A DNA stretch of 64,000 bases from Hymenobacter nivis (GCF_003149515.1 NZ_CP029145.1:1984001-2048000); one strand, 5' to 3'; positions 15,720 through 24,143 are shown, numbered from the stretch's first letter. Translations and numbers: made by a program. Notes: a model not told the origin generated them from the sequence alone.

Positions 15720-17630
15720 ATGATTTCCATTTCCGACCTCGACTTTCACTTTGGCTCCCGTGCCCTGTACGATAACGCCAGCCTGCACATCAAGCCCAAA
15801 GATAAAATTGGCCTCATCGGCCTCAACGGCACCGGTAAATCCACGCTGCTGCGCCTGCTGGTGGGCGAGTATAAAGCCGACGGCGGCAGCATTTCGATGA
15901 GCAAGGAAGTGAGCCTGGGCTTCCTCAACCAGGACTTGCTGAGCTACGACACCCACGAGAGCATCCTGCACGTGGCCATGCAGGCTTTTGCGGAGGCGCT
16001 ACGCTTGCAGGACGAGATTGAGGCGATTTTGGTGAAGTTCGAAACCGACTACACCGACGACCTGGTGGAGAAGCTGGCCAACTTGCAGGAGCGGTTCGAG
16101 GCCCTGGGCGGCTACACCATGCAGTCGCGCGCCGAGGAAATACTGGAGGGCCTGGGCTTCGGCACTGAGGAGCTACCCAAACCGCTGAAGTCGTTTTCGG
16201 GCGGCTGGCGCATGCGCGTAATGCTGGCCAAAATCCTGCTCCAGCAACCCTCACTGCTGCTGCTCGACGAACCCACCAACCACCTGGACCTGCCGAGCAT
16301 CAAGTGGATTGAGAACTACCTGGCCGACTACGAGGGCGCCGTCATCATCGTGAGCCACGACCGCGAATTCCTGGACCGCACCACCAATACCACCGTAGAA
16401 GTGACCGGCGGCAAGCTGGTGCCCTACGCCGGCAACTACTCCTATTACCTGGAGGAAAAAGAGGAGCGCAACCTCATTCAGAAGGGCGCTTTTGAGAACC
16501 AGCAGTCGCAGATTCGGGCCGCCGAGCGGTTCATCGAGCGCTTCAAGGCCAAGGCCAGCAAGGCCAAGCAGGCCCAGAGCCGCGTGAAGGCCCTGGATAA
16601 ATTGGAGCGCATCGAGGACGTGGCCCAGGACTCGGCCAAGGTCAACATCAAGTTCCAGTTCAAGGTGGAGCCCGGCCGGCACATCCTGCGTATGGAGCAC
16701 GTGACGAAGAAGTACGACGAGAAGCTGATTTTCCGCGACACGAACGTGCACATCGAGCGGGGCGACAAAATCGCGCTGATTGGGGCCAACGGCAAAGGCA
16801 AATCGACGCTCATGCGCCTGGTGGCCGGCACCGAGGCCCCCACCGCGGGCAAGCACCAGCTGGGCCACAACGTCATCATGTCGTTCTACGCCCAGCACCA
16901 GCTCGAAAGCCTGACCCTGGACAACGAGATTTTGCAGGAGATGAGCGAGGCCGGCTCGAAGCGCAACGACATGGAGCTGCGTTCGGTGCTGGGCTCGTTC
17001 CTGTTCACGGGCGAGGAAGTGTTCAAGAAAATCAAGGTGCTGAGCGGCGGCGAGAAAAGCCGCGTGGCGCTGGCCAAAACCCTGATTTCGGAAGCCAACT
17101 TCCTGCTGCTCGACGAACCGACCAACCACCTGGACATGGTGTCGGTGAACATCCTCATCCAGGCCCTGGAGCAGTACGCGGGCACGTTCATCGTCATCAG
17201 CCACGACCGCTTCTTCGTGGAGAACGTGGCCACCAAAATCTGGTACATCGAGGACTTCCAGCTGAAGGAGTACCCCGGCACCTACGCCGAGTACGAGCAG
17301 TGGCAGGAAGACCGCGAGAAGGCCGCCAAGAAAGCCGGCCTACCCAGCCCCAGCGCTCCCAAGCCCCAGCCCAAGGAAGAGAAAAAAGCCGAAACCTCCC
17401 CCGCCAAAACGTCGTCGCCCGACCAGAAAAAGGCGCTCAAGGAATTGGCCGAAGTAGAAGCCAAAATCGACACCCTGGAAAAAGAATTAGCCGGCTACGA
17501 AAAAGAGCTGGCCGACCCCAAGATTTACCAAAACACCGCGCAGCTCAAAGACGCTACGGTGAAATTTGAGCAGGTAAAAAAGGAACTGGGCCGCATGAAC
17601 GACCGCTGGGAAATACTGGCGGAGATGTAA
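15720..17630 (+). CDS. ABC-F family ribosome-associated ATPase
   Basis: This soluble 636-residue protein has two ABC ATPase domains in tandem. The first has GLNGTGKST near residue 36, FSGGWRMRVMLAK and LLLDEPTNHLD; the second has GANGKGKST near 360, LSGGEKSRVALAK and another LLLDEPTNHLD. Between them is the ABC-F linker (AKASKAKQAQSRVKAL). There is no membrane domain. ABC-F proteins act on ribosomes in translation or antibiotic protection. The C-terminal 100 residues form a Lys-rich linker and a coiled coil (KELAEVEAKIDTLEKELAGY), as in Uup. Which ABC-F subfamily it belongs to is not certain. Confidence 0.93.
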   Translation: MISISDLDFHFGSRALYDNASLHIKPKDKIGLIGLNGTGKSTLLRLLVGEYKADGGSISMSKEVSLGFLNQDLLSYDTHESILHVAMQAFAEALRLQDEIEAILVKFETDYTDDLVEKLANLQERFEALGGYTMQSRAEEILEGLGFGTEELPKPLKSFSGGWRMRVMLAKILLQQPSLLLLDEPTNHLDLPSIKWIENYLADYEGAVIIVSHDREFLDRTTNTTVEVTGGKLVPYAGNYSYYLEEKEERNLIQKGAFENQQSQIRAAERFIERFKAKASKAKQAQSRVKALDKLERIEDVAQDSAKVNIKFQFKVEPGRHILRMEHVTKKYDEKLIFRDTNVHIERGDKIALIGANGKGKSTLMRLVAGTEAPTAGKHQLGHNVIMSFYAQHQLESLTLDNEILQEMSEAGSKRNDMELRSVLGSFLFTGEEVFKKIKVLSGGEKSRVALAKTLISEANFLLLDEPTNHLDMVSVNILIQALEQYAGTFIVISHDRFFVENVATKIWYIEDFQLKEYPGTYAEYEQWQEDREKAAKKAGLPSPSAPKPQPKEEKKAETSPAKTSSPDQKKALKELAEVEAKIDTLEKELAGYEKELADPKIYQNTAQLKDATVKFEQVKKELGRMNDRWEILAEM

Positions 17631-17652
17631 TTCTGGATAGCTATTAAAGTCG

Positions 17653-17692
17653 AAAGCCTCTCTCGGAGCCATTGCTTCGGGGGAGGCTTTTT
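17653..17692 (+). terminator. Hairpin terminator
   Basis: AAAGCCTC and GAGGCTTT form the stem, with an imperfect middle and a following TTTTTAA. It lies 22 bases after the ABC-F stop. Confidence 0.7.
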
Positions 17693-17712
17693 AATTGGTA
17701 CTAAGTACCGAC

Positions 17713-17723
17713 GGGGGGGGGGG
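17713..17723. repeat. Homopolymer tract of 11 G
   Basis: Eleven G in a row lie in an AT-rich gap, flanked by the palindrome GGTACTAAGTACC and a second CTAAGTACC word. Such tracts slip easily. It is far from any start codon, so regulation by slippage is not evident. Confidence 0.8.
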
Positions 17724-17775
17724 AATTTATTATCCGCTAAGTACCCGTTGGTAAATAGCTTATGTTAAAACAGAT

Positions 17776-17875
17776 AGTCATGCTGAGTTCGTTCAAGCAT
17801 ATATTCTATTTAACTAACTCTAAATGTTATATTTAACTCCGAATAAGAGATACTTCGACTGCGCTCAGCATAACG
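17776..17875. repeat. Degenerate copy of the TCATGCTGAG inverted repeat
   Basis: The left end AGTCATGCTGAG and the right end TACTTCGACTGCGCTCAGCATAACG match the family seen at 13822 and 59550. The left arm and the centre have diverged and are AT-rich. Confidence 0.65.
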
Positions 17876-17907
17876 TTCTTTACATCAAACAAATTAGCAA
17901 TGGGTAC

Positions 17908-18426
17908 TTAAATACCAGCCATAGTCGCAACTACCGTAGACGTCATCATGGTAATATAGTAATTCGTGCAGTGAATTGCGGTTAGCAACAATAATTCTTT
18001 ATTTTCTAGGTTTTCGAAAGCGTCAGTTGATATCAATTGATAATCAAAGTTCATTTTGGACCACTGCAGATTTGGCTTAATAGTTAGCAATTTTTCTTCG
18101 TTACTAAGTAAAACAAAAATATTTTTTAGAATACTTATTTGCTTTATTATAAAGCACTGACCTATGTCACTAATTTTTGAATTAATTATAATTTGCCCTT
18201 TCCAATTCATTTCAAAGTCTAGCAGAGTTCTCTCGTTGTGCTTGACTTCAATGGTTGTTCCCCAAAATCCTTTTGGCCTAATTGTAAAATTCGCATCACC
18301 ACTAACTAGCTGAATTTCTGCCTTGAATGAATACCAGCTTTCGTACTTTAAGCGTCCAACCAAAGCGTCCGCTTTTGTTAAATTGAAATCTTTGGTATTT
18401 GTCGATTTAACCTCGTAGTCCGCCAT
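17908..18426 (-). CDS. Orphan low-GC hypothetical protein
   Basis: The product has 172 residues with no signal peptide. It is strand-rich: RLKYESWYSFKAEIQLVSG, NFTIRPKGFWGTTIEV, LDFEMNWKGQIIIN. The outline looks like a beta-rich scaffold (LURP-one/Tubby-like at most), but no family was recognised. Its base composition is far more AT-rich than that of its neighbours, a strong sign of transfer. The ATG at 18426 is chosen because the long open frame before it is read from a different, broken gene. It ends in a hydrophobic stretch (YYITMMTSTVVATMAGI). Confidence 0.7.
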   Translation of the reverse strand: MADYEVKSTNTKDFNLTKADALVGRLKYESWYSFKAEIQLVSGDANFTIRPKGFWGTTIEVKHNERTLLDFEMNWKGQIIINSKISDIGQCFIIKQISILKNIFVLLSNEEKLLTIKPNLQWSKMNFDYQLISTDAFENLENKELLLLTAIHCTNYYITMMTSTVVATMAGI

Positions 18427-18551
18427 ATTTTTCTTTTTTGGGGTTAATGGTACAAGCCATAATAGTTGGATGGCAGCCGGTGCGCCCACGCCGGGCGCTT
18501 TGCTAGGCAGGCCGAAATAACTCATTAAACTGCAACCTATCCCCCACTTCC

Positions 18552-18956
18552 TCACAGAATCTGGCAGAACTCCAGCCGTTCGCCGTCGGGGCCCAGCAGG
18601 TTGAAGAACTTGCAGCCGCGGGCCCAAAAATTTAGGAAAACGGGCTGGTCTTCGATGATGGTGATGCCTTCGCTTTTCAGTAGGGCGTAGGTGGCGTCGA
18701 TGTCGTCCACGTCGAAGGCCACGTGGTCGATGCGGCCGTCGCGGCGCTGCCGCACGCGACGGCGTTCGGGCTCGGGCATTTAGTAGCCTTCGAGGATGAT
18801 ATCGCCGCGCTGCATCACTGACACCTGGCCGGGGGCCCCGGCGTGGTCGAAGGTGGCGTTCGTGGCGCGGTGGAAACCGAGCTTTTCGTAGAAGGCCTGG
18901 GACGCTTCCAGGTCGGTGATGGGCAGGCCGACGTGTTGCAGGCGGTTCGTTTTCAA
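18552..18956 (-). pseudogene. VOC (glyoxalase) family gene broken by one stop codon
   Basis: From TTG 18956 the frame reads LKTNRLQHVGLPITDLEASQ, then AFYEKLGFHR and on to RGDIILEGY. It then meets TAA at about 18780-18782 and goes on in the same frame with MPEPERRRVR, DGRIDHVAFDVDD, and ends NLLGPDGERLEFCQIL. Both halves belong to one vicinal-oxygen-chelate protein of about 134 residues. A Gln codon (CAA) to TAA change would explain the stop. An ATG follows the stop directly, so a fragment could still be made, but the full metal-binding fold would not be. GC content is normal for the genome, unlike both neighbours. Confidence 0.8.
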
Positions 18957-18984
18957 CCCAATAGCAGGGCAATCGTTTTTGGTT

Positions 18985-19884
18985 TTACTGCTTGTCTAAG
19001 AATACGAATATCTTTTCGTAAGCGCTGGTTAGCTCGTTTGCGCTGGGGCTGTGCAGGCCTTCGGGCAGGAAAAGCACCACGTTTTTATTGGGGTCTTTAT
19101 TGAGCAGTACCACAAACTTTTCGAAGGTGCTGGCCGGAACCTGGTCGTCCTTTCCCCCGTGCCACAAGAAAAATGGCGGATCGTTTTTATCGAAATAGGT
19201 TATCGGCTCATACTTGGCAACAGTTTCCTTGGAGGCGAAATCGGCGGAGGGGAAGAGCGCAATTCCAATCTCCTTCATAATTGGCACTTCGTTGCTTGTA
19301 AAAACCTGCTCTACTACGTCCAATCCGTCAACAGGACCCGAGAAGTTTATGACGCCGGCAATTTTAATTCCGCTGTCTAGCTTATTAGGGTATGCCGGAT
19401 CGTTGGCTGTAGCCGCCACCATGCTGGCAATGTGGGCCCCGGCAGAAAATCCCGTAAGTATTACCCGGTCTAAATTGAGCTGGTAAGTTGCGTGGTTGGC
19501 TTTTAGGAAATTTAAGGCGTTAGTTAAATCTTCCGTTGCAATTGGAATTCCCCGCTTCAGGCGGTAATTCATATTAACCACATTTAACCCCTTTTTTAAG
19601 TAGGGTTGGATGTAGCGTTCTTCATTAGACTTATCACTTACATAATACCCACCGCCGTGCAAGAAAACGATAGTAAAGTTTTTATTTTTCAGCTTGTTTG
19701 CACTCGCTGACATATAAATATCCATGGTTTGCTCTTTGTCGGTACCATAGGGCACATCCTTCTTTACCTGGTAGGTTGTTTTTATTTGTTCGTCTGTTTT
19801 ATCAACTATTGAGACCAGTTTAGCAGAACACGAGCTGAGTGCCAGCGAAACGAATAAACCGAAACTAAGAATATTTTTATTCAT
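18985..19884 (-). CDS. Alpha/beta hydrolase lipoprotein
   Basis: The product has 299 residues. The signal ends ALSSCSAK, a lipobox. The catalytic part has HGGGYY near residue 91, an oxyanion motif of the HSL/carboxylesterase group, and the nucleophile in GFSAGAHIAS near 158. Later PFFLWHGGKDDQVP supplies the Asp and GLHSP the His. It should be an esterase or peptidase anchored outside the cytoplasm. Base composition is lower in GC than the genome core, so it was probably acquired from another Bacteroidota lineage. The ATG at 19884 gives the lipoprotein signal. Confidence 0.88.
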   Translation of the reverse strand: MNKNILSFGLFVSLALSSCSAKLVSIVDKTDEQIKTTYQVKKDVPYGTDKEQTMDIYMSASANKLKNKNFTIVFLHGGGYYVSDKSNEERYIQPYLKKGLNVVNMNYRLKRGIPIATEDLTNALNFLKANHATYQLNLDRVILTGFSAGAHIASMVAATANDPAYPNKLDSGIKIAGVINFSGPVDGLDVVEQVFTSNEVPIMKEIGIALFPSADFASKETVAKYEPITYFDKNDPPFFLWHGGKDDQVPASTFEKFVVLLNKDPNKNVVLFLPEGLHSPSANELTSAYEKIFVFLDKQ

Positions 19885-20168
19885 GGCGGTAATGCTTTCT
19901 GAGTTGCGGCTAGGCGGGTGGTGAGGAATTAGGAGTTGGTTCCGCGCTTTCCAAGGCGGGGAAGCTGGGCCCCGCGGGGGCGGGCATTCGGGGGTTTTGG
20001 GCCACGATGCCCGGGCCAGCGCCGGGCGGTGCGAATATCGGTACCGTTTGCCAATGGTGGGCCCGCGCGGAGGGGCCGCAAATTGAGGCCGCGGCTGCGC
20101 CTGTACTCCGCGGGCCACGGGCGCGGCGGCTGGCCGGGGCAGCGGAGCCCGCATCCTGCACCCGGCCG
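19885..20168. other. Intergenic gap, nothing recognised
   Basis: About 280 bases between two divergent genes. The first 50 bases are mixed in composition; the rest is very GC-rich. Open frames here are only by-products of the composition. No repeat or clear regulatory site was seen apart from the promoter word at 20169. Confidence 0.6.
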
Positions 20169-20176
20169 TACTTTCG
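20169..20176 (+). promoter_or_regulatory. Candidate -7 element abutting the start codon (TACTTTCG)
   Basis: TACTTTCG differs from TAnnTTTG in one base and is followed by CCCC and the ATG at 20181. If used, transcription would begin at or next to the start codon. Confidence 0.4.
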
Positions 20177-20180
20177 CCCC

Positions 20181-21515
20181 ATGCGCTTCCTGCCCTACCC
20201 GTTCCTGCTCCTCGCCGCGGCCTGCGTGCCGCTGGGCACGCCCATCACCTCCACTTCCACGGCCCCTACTACCGTTAATCGGGCCAGCGCGGGGGCCCCG
20301 GCGGCGCCCGCGCTGCGCTACGCCGACTACACCTATTCGCCGGCCGTGCAGAGCGTGCAGTGCTACGTGGCCACGGGTACCAACACGGCTGTGTTTCAGC
20401 CGCCGGTGGTGCCGCTGGGCCAGAGCCAGTCGCTGGCGCTGGAGTTTGACGTGCTCGGCGACCAGGCCCCGCGCCTACTGGCCCGGCTGGTGTACTGCGA
20501 TGCCAACTGGCAGCCTTCGACGCTGATTGACAACCAGTTCCTGACCGACATCAATGAGTTTCTGATTACCGACTACAAGATTGGCATTGGCGGAAAGGTG
20601 CCGTTTTTCCACTACGCACTGCGGGCCCCGGCCCTGAAGGTGAGCGGCAACTACCTCTGGGTGGTGCAGGACGGGGCGGGGGCCCCGCTGCTCTCGCGCC
20701 GGCTACTGGTGTACGAAAACCAAGTAGCGGTGACCCTGGAGCTGGGCCTGGCGCCGGGCGGCGACCAGCGCTTCACGCTCCAGCAGCTCAATTTCGGCAT
20801 CAGCTACGGCGGCGTGGATTTGGTGAACCCCGCCGCTGAGGTGCAGGTGGTACTGCGCCAGAACTTCCGCTGGGACAATGCCCGCTACGGCCTGCGCCCC
20901 ACCTTCGTGCGCGACGCCGAGCGCCGGCTCGACTACCAGTACTTCAACTACGAGAACACGTTTCCGGGCCTGAGCGAGTACCGCTACTTCGACACCCGCT
21001 CCATCCAGACCGTGGGCCAGAACGTGCTGCACCTCGACCTACGCGCCCGCCCCACGGCCGTGGCCCTGGTGCCCGAAACCACCCGCGCCGGCCTGGGCTA
21101 CTTCCAGTACATCGACGCCAACGGCCGCCGCGTGTTTGAGAGCCGCGAGTACGGCAACGGCACCACCAACGCCGACTACGCCGACGTGACCTTCCAGCTC
21201 CGCGCCGACCAGCCCGCCCCGGGCCCCGTGTACGTGCTGGGGGCCCTCACTGACTGGCAGTTGAAGGACGCCTACCGCCTCACCTACGACGAGGCCGCCC
21301 ATATGTACACCGGCCGCGCGCTGCTAAAGCAGGGTTACTACAACTACAGCTACGCCGTGGCCCGCCCCGACGGCACGGCCGACGAAACTTACTTCGAGGG
21401 CAGCCACTACGAAACCGAAAACCAGTACGACCTGCTGGTGTACTACCGCCCGCCCGGCACCCGCACCGACCTGCTCATCGGCTACCAGGCCATTGATGCC
21501 AACGCCCGGCAGTAG
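20181..21515 (+). CDS. DUF5103 / type IX secretion system plug protein
   Basis: The product has 444 residues with a signal ending near LLAAACVPLG, which is also a possible lipobox. Motifs of the DUF5103 family (now the T9SS plug protein domains) are present: ARLVYCDANWQPS, then INEFLITDYKIG, QRFTLQQLNFGISYGG, and YDLLVYYRPPGTRTDLLIGY at the C-terminus. In the known system this protein plugs one face of the SprA translocon. It suggests the organism has type IX secretion, though no other T9SS gene is in the window. Confidence 0.85.
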   Translation: MRFLPYPFLLLAAACVPLGTPITSTSTAPTTVNRASAGAPAAPALRYADYTYSPAVQSVQCYVATGTNTAVFQPPVVPLGQSQSLALEFDVLGDQAPRLLARLVYCDANWQPSTLIDNQFLTDINEFLITDYKIGIGGKVPFFHYALRAPALKVSGNYLWVVQDGAGAPLLSRRLLVYENQVAVTLELGLAPGGDQRFTLQQLNFGISYGGVDLVNPAAEVQVVLRQNFRWDNARYGLRPTFVRDAERRLDYQYFNYENTFPGLSEYRYFDTRSIQTVGQNVLHLDLRARPTAVALVPETTRAGLGYFQYIDANGRRVFESREYGNGTTNADYADVTFQLRADQPAPGPVYVLGALTDWQLKDAYRLTYDEAAHMYTGRALLKQGYYNYSYAVARPDGTADETYFEGSHYETENQYDLLVYYRPPGTRTDLLIGYQAIDANARQ

Positions 21516-21549
21516 CTGGGGGCTCTAAAGGGAGCACAATAAAATTATA

Positions 21550-21597
21550 AAACGGTCATGCTCATCTGTCGTTCGCGCAGCCGGAGCATGACCGTTT
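21550..21597. repeat. Short palindrome, AAACGGTCATGCTCATCTG family
   Basis: Arms AAACGGTCATGCT and AGCATGACCGTTT are perfect; the centre holds CATCTGTCGTTCGCGCAGCC. It lies between convergent genes, so it may also act as a terminator. Relatives are at 13098 and 42673. Confidence 0.85.
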
Positions 21598-21633
21598 ACA
21601 AGTCTTAATTGCCCTTTAGGGCCCCAGGACAGC

Positions 21634-22503
21634 CTACTGCCCGCTGAGCTGGGCGCTGACCTTGAGCGTGAGGGGCTGGGGCCCCATGTAGCCCCCGGGC
21701 ATGCGGCCGCCACCGCCACCGCCGTAGCCCCGGCCGCCGTAGCCGCCGCGCCCGCCCATGCCGCCGCCGTAGCCACCGTTCATGCCACCGGCACCCACAA
21801 CGCTCATGTCGCTATTGTTGGCACCACTGGGCGCGGGCACGCGGTTGCTGAGCACCGTGACGCCCACCTTAGCGCGCTGGCCGCTGGCCAGGTTGGGCAC
21901 CTTGCGGTATAGCAGGCGCAGGGGCACGGCCAGCTCGTACACGATGTTGTCCTGCGCGTCGAGGGCCAAGCCGAGCTTCACGCCGAGCGGCGATTGGGTG
22001 TCGGTGTAGGTGGGCTCCTTGTTGCCTTTGTAGTTGAGCAGCTCCATGTCGTGCACGTCGGCCAGGGCCTGGGCCAGGCGGGCGCGGCGGTCTTTGAGGC
22101 TCATGGGAGCGGTGGCTACCGGCTGGCCGTTGGCGTCAAGTGCGGGCTTGGCCATGGGCTCGGGGTGCAGCTTGTAGCGCACGCCAAACTGCTGCTGGTT
22201 TTGCCCCGTGCTATCGAGCCATACCGTGAAGCCCTGGCCCAGCAGCCGCCCCTGCGTCATGGGGTCCGATACTTTCAGGCGCACGTACACCGCCCGCTGG
22301 TCGTTGAGCACCGCGTACTGAAGCTTGCTCCCGGCGTCGTAGCGCAGCGAGTCGGGGCCCCAGTCGGTGCTTTGGCCGTCGATGGTGGGCGGCGCAGCGG
22401 CGAAGCGGCTGGGGTTGGCGGCCTGGGGCTGGCGGCCGCAGGCAATGAGCAGCAGCGCGGCCGGGAGGCAGGCGGGCAAGGAACGAAGTGGTGTCATGGG
22501 CAA
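21634..22503 (-). CDS. CBM9/DOMON-like lipoprotein with glycine-rich tail
   Basis: The product has 289 residues with a lipobox (LLIACGRQ). The early motif PPTIDGQSTDWGPDSL and the following YVRLKVSDP and FTVWLDSTGQNQ strands are those of carbohydrate-binding module family 9-like domains. The last 60 residues are Gly/Arg-rich (GGYGGGMGGRGGYGGRGYGG) before a short PLTLKVSAQLSG strand. Such a low-complexity insert is unusual within this domain type. It may bind sugar or heme at the cell surface; the ligand is not known. It is divergent from the M48 gene with facing promoters. Confidence 0.78.
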   Translation of the reverse strand: MPMTPLRSLPACLPAALLLIACGRQPQAANPSRFAAAPPTIDGQSTDWGPDSLRYDAGSKLQYAVLNDQRAVYVRLKVSDPMTQGRLLGQGFTVWLDSTGQNQQQFGVRYKLHPEPMAKPALDANGQPVATAPMSLKDRRARLAQALADVHDMELLNYKGNKEPTYTDTQSPLGVKLGLALDAQDNIVYELAVPLRLLYRKVPNLASGQRAKVGVTVLSNRVPAPSGANNSDMSVVGAGGMNGGYGGGMGGRGGYGGRGYGGGGGGRMPGGYMGPQPLTLKVSAQLSGQ

Positions 22504-22523
22504 GGCAAAAGGACGTAACTGCG

Positions 22524-22531
22524 CAAATTTA
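22524..22531 (-). promoter_or_regulatory. Candidate -7 element (TAAATTTG)
   Basis: On the minus strand TAAATTTG matches TAnnTTTG exactly, 20 bases before the ATG at 22503. It faces away from the promoter word at 22577. Confidence 0.45.
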
Positions 22532-22576
22532 CGCTCCGCGCCGCCCCAGTCAGATGTAGATTTAGTGAAGTACTTG

Positions 22577-22584
22577 TAACTTTG
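22577..22584 (+). promoter_or_regulatory. Candidate -7 element (TAACTTTG)
   Basis: An exact TAnnTTTG word lies 71 bases before the ATG of the M48 protease gene. Confidence 0.45.
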
Positions 22585-22655
22585 GCACCACTTTAGTGCG
22601 TTGTAGGGAGCAACGCCACTACGGCCGCGCTAGTACTATTCGTTTTACATCCTTT

Positions 22656-24086
22656 ATGAACCTTGCGTTTCTCCGCGCCGGGGCCCTGGCCGTACTACTG
22701 CCGCTGGCCAGCGCCGCCCCGTCTACCCCGGGCTTGCCCACCGCCCCCACCGCCCACCCGCTGCAAGGCGCCAAGCCCGACCCGGCCGTCATCGCCCAGT
22801 TTGGCCTCTACAACAACCCCGCCCTGCAACGCCTCATCAACGCCAAGGGCCAGCAGATGGAAGCCGTGTCGGATCGCCCCGGCGACTACGGCTTCACCAT
22901 CGTCGACTCGCCGGTCATCAACGCCTTTGCCACGCCCGAGGGCCACGTGTACTTCACGCGCGGCATCATGGCGTACTTCAACAACGAGGCGCAGTTCACC
23001 GGCGTGCTAGGCCACGAGTTGGGTCACATCACTGCCCAGCACGGCAAAAAGCAGCAGCGCAACAACACCTTTGCCGGCATCGGCATGTTGCTGGCCCAGC
23101 TTGCAGCTCCCCAGGTCATGCAGTCCATTGGGGGAGTTGTTCAGCAGGGCGTTGGGTTGTGGATGCTGAAGTACAGCCGGGGCGATGAAAACGAAGCCGA
23201 CGGCCTGGGCGTGAAGTACTCGACTAAAATTGGCTACGATGCCAGCCAGATGGCCGACTTTTTCCTCACCCTGCAACGCACCGAGGAGCAAAGTGGCTCG
23301 TCCACGCCCACCTTCCTCTCCACCCATCCCAACTCGGCCGACCGCTACCAGCGGGTGAAGGGCCTGGCCGCGCAGGCCAAGCAAGCGGTGGGCAACCGCC
23401 CGCTGGCCGTGAACCGCGACGCCTACCTGCGGGCCATTGAGGGCCTGCCCTTCGGCGACGACCCGCGCCAGGGCTTCGTGGAGAATAACGTGTTTTATCA
23501 CCCCGATTTGAAGTTTCGTTTCCCGGTGCCCAGCGGCTGGAAAACCCAGAACTCGCCCGAACAATTCCAGATGGCCGAGCCCAGCGGCAAGGCCCTGCTG
23601 GCCTTCGCAGGGGCTGGCACCGGCACGCTCGACGCGGCCGCGCAGGCCTTGGTGAAGCAGTTGGGCCTCACCGGGGCCCAGGCCCAAAACACCACCATCA
23701 ACGGCTTCCCTACCGCCGTAGTGGAGGGCGACCAGGCCGCCCAGAGCCAACAGAGCACCGCGGCCCACGTGCGCGCCTACCTGCTGCAAGACGGCAAGTC
23801 CATCTACGCCTTCATCGGCCTGGCGCCGGCTGCCTCGTTTGCTACCTACGCGCCGCAGTTTGCCGCCGTGGCCCAGGGTTTCAGCCGCCTCACCGACGTC
23901 AGCAAACTGAACCGCCAGCCCGAAAAAATCCGCATCAAAACCGCTACCGGCACCACCACGCTCGCCGCCGCCCTGGCCGCCAACGGCATCGCCCGCGGCC
24001 GCTACGAGGAGCTGGCCATCCTCAACGGCATGAAAACCACCGACCGGCTGAGCAAGGGCATGCTCTACAAAGTGGTGGGGAAATAA
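22656..24086 (+). CDS. M48 family zinc metalloprotease
   Basis: This secreted protein has 476 residues. The signal peptide ends near LASAAPS. The zinc motif HELGH is at residues 120-124, and the third ligand is the Glu in DENEADGLGV near 184, as in BepA/Loi-type M48 proteases. After the protease domain comes a 200-residue region (VFYHPDLKFRFPVPSGWK onward). The final 50 residues (TLAAALAANG, EELAILNGM, LYKVVG) look like a degenerate LysM fold. M48 proteases of this type control outer-membrane protein assembly. It lies just before the exporter operon. Confidence 0.88.
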   Translation: MNLAFLRAGALAVLLPLASAAPSTPGLPTAPTAHPLQGAKPDPAVIAQFGLYNNPALQRLINAKGQQMEAVSDRPGDYGFTIVDSPVINAFATPEGHVYFTRGIMAYFNNEAQFTGVLGHELGHITAQHGKKQQRNNTFAGIGMLLAQLAAPQVMQSIGGVVQQGVGLWMLKYSRGDENEADGLGVKYSTKIGYDASQMADFFLTLQRTEEQSGSSTPTFLSTHPNSADRYQRVKGLAAQAKQAVGNRPLAVNRDAYLRAIEGLPFGDDPRQGFVENNVFYHPDLKFRFPVPSGWKTQNSPEQFQMAEPSGKALLAFAGAGTGTLDAAAQALVKQLGLTGAQAQNTTINGFPTAVVEGDQAAQSQQSTAAHVRAYLLQDGKSIYAFIGLAPAASFATYAPQFAAVAQGFSRLTDVSKLNRQPEKIRIKTATGTTTLAAALAANGIARGRYEELAILNGMKTTDRLSKGMLYKVVGK

Positions 24087-24113
24087 TTTTTTAACCTGGT
24101 TGATTTCACTCTA

Positions 24114-24143
24114 CCCCGGGGCCCTAGTATCCCCGGGGCCCTA
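24114..24143 (+). repeat. Direct repeat CCCCGGGGCCCTA, two copies
   Basis: Two identical 13-base copies start 17 bases apart, 40-70 bases before the exporter operon. They could be an operator or a chance cluster of the GGGGCCC word common in this genome. Confidence 0.5.

Noticed and set aside
17908..18972. One long gene of 354 codons
   Set aside because: The first half is an out-of-frame reading of the broken VOC gene; the real low-GC gene starts at 18426.
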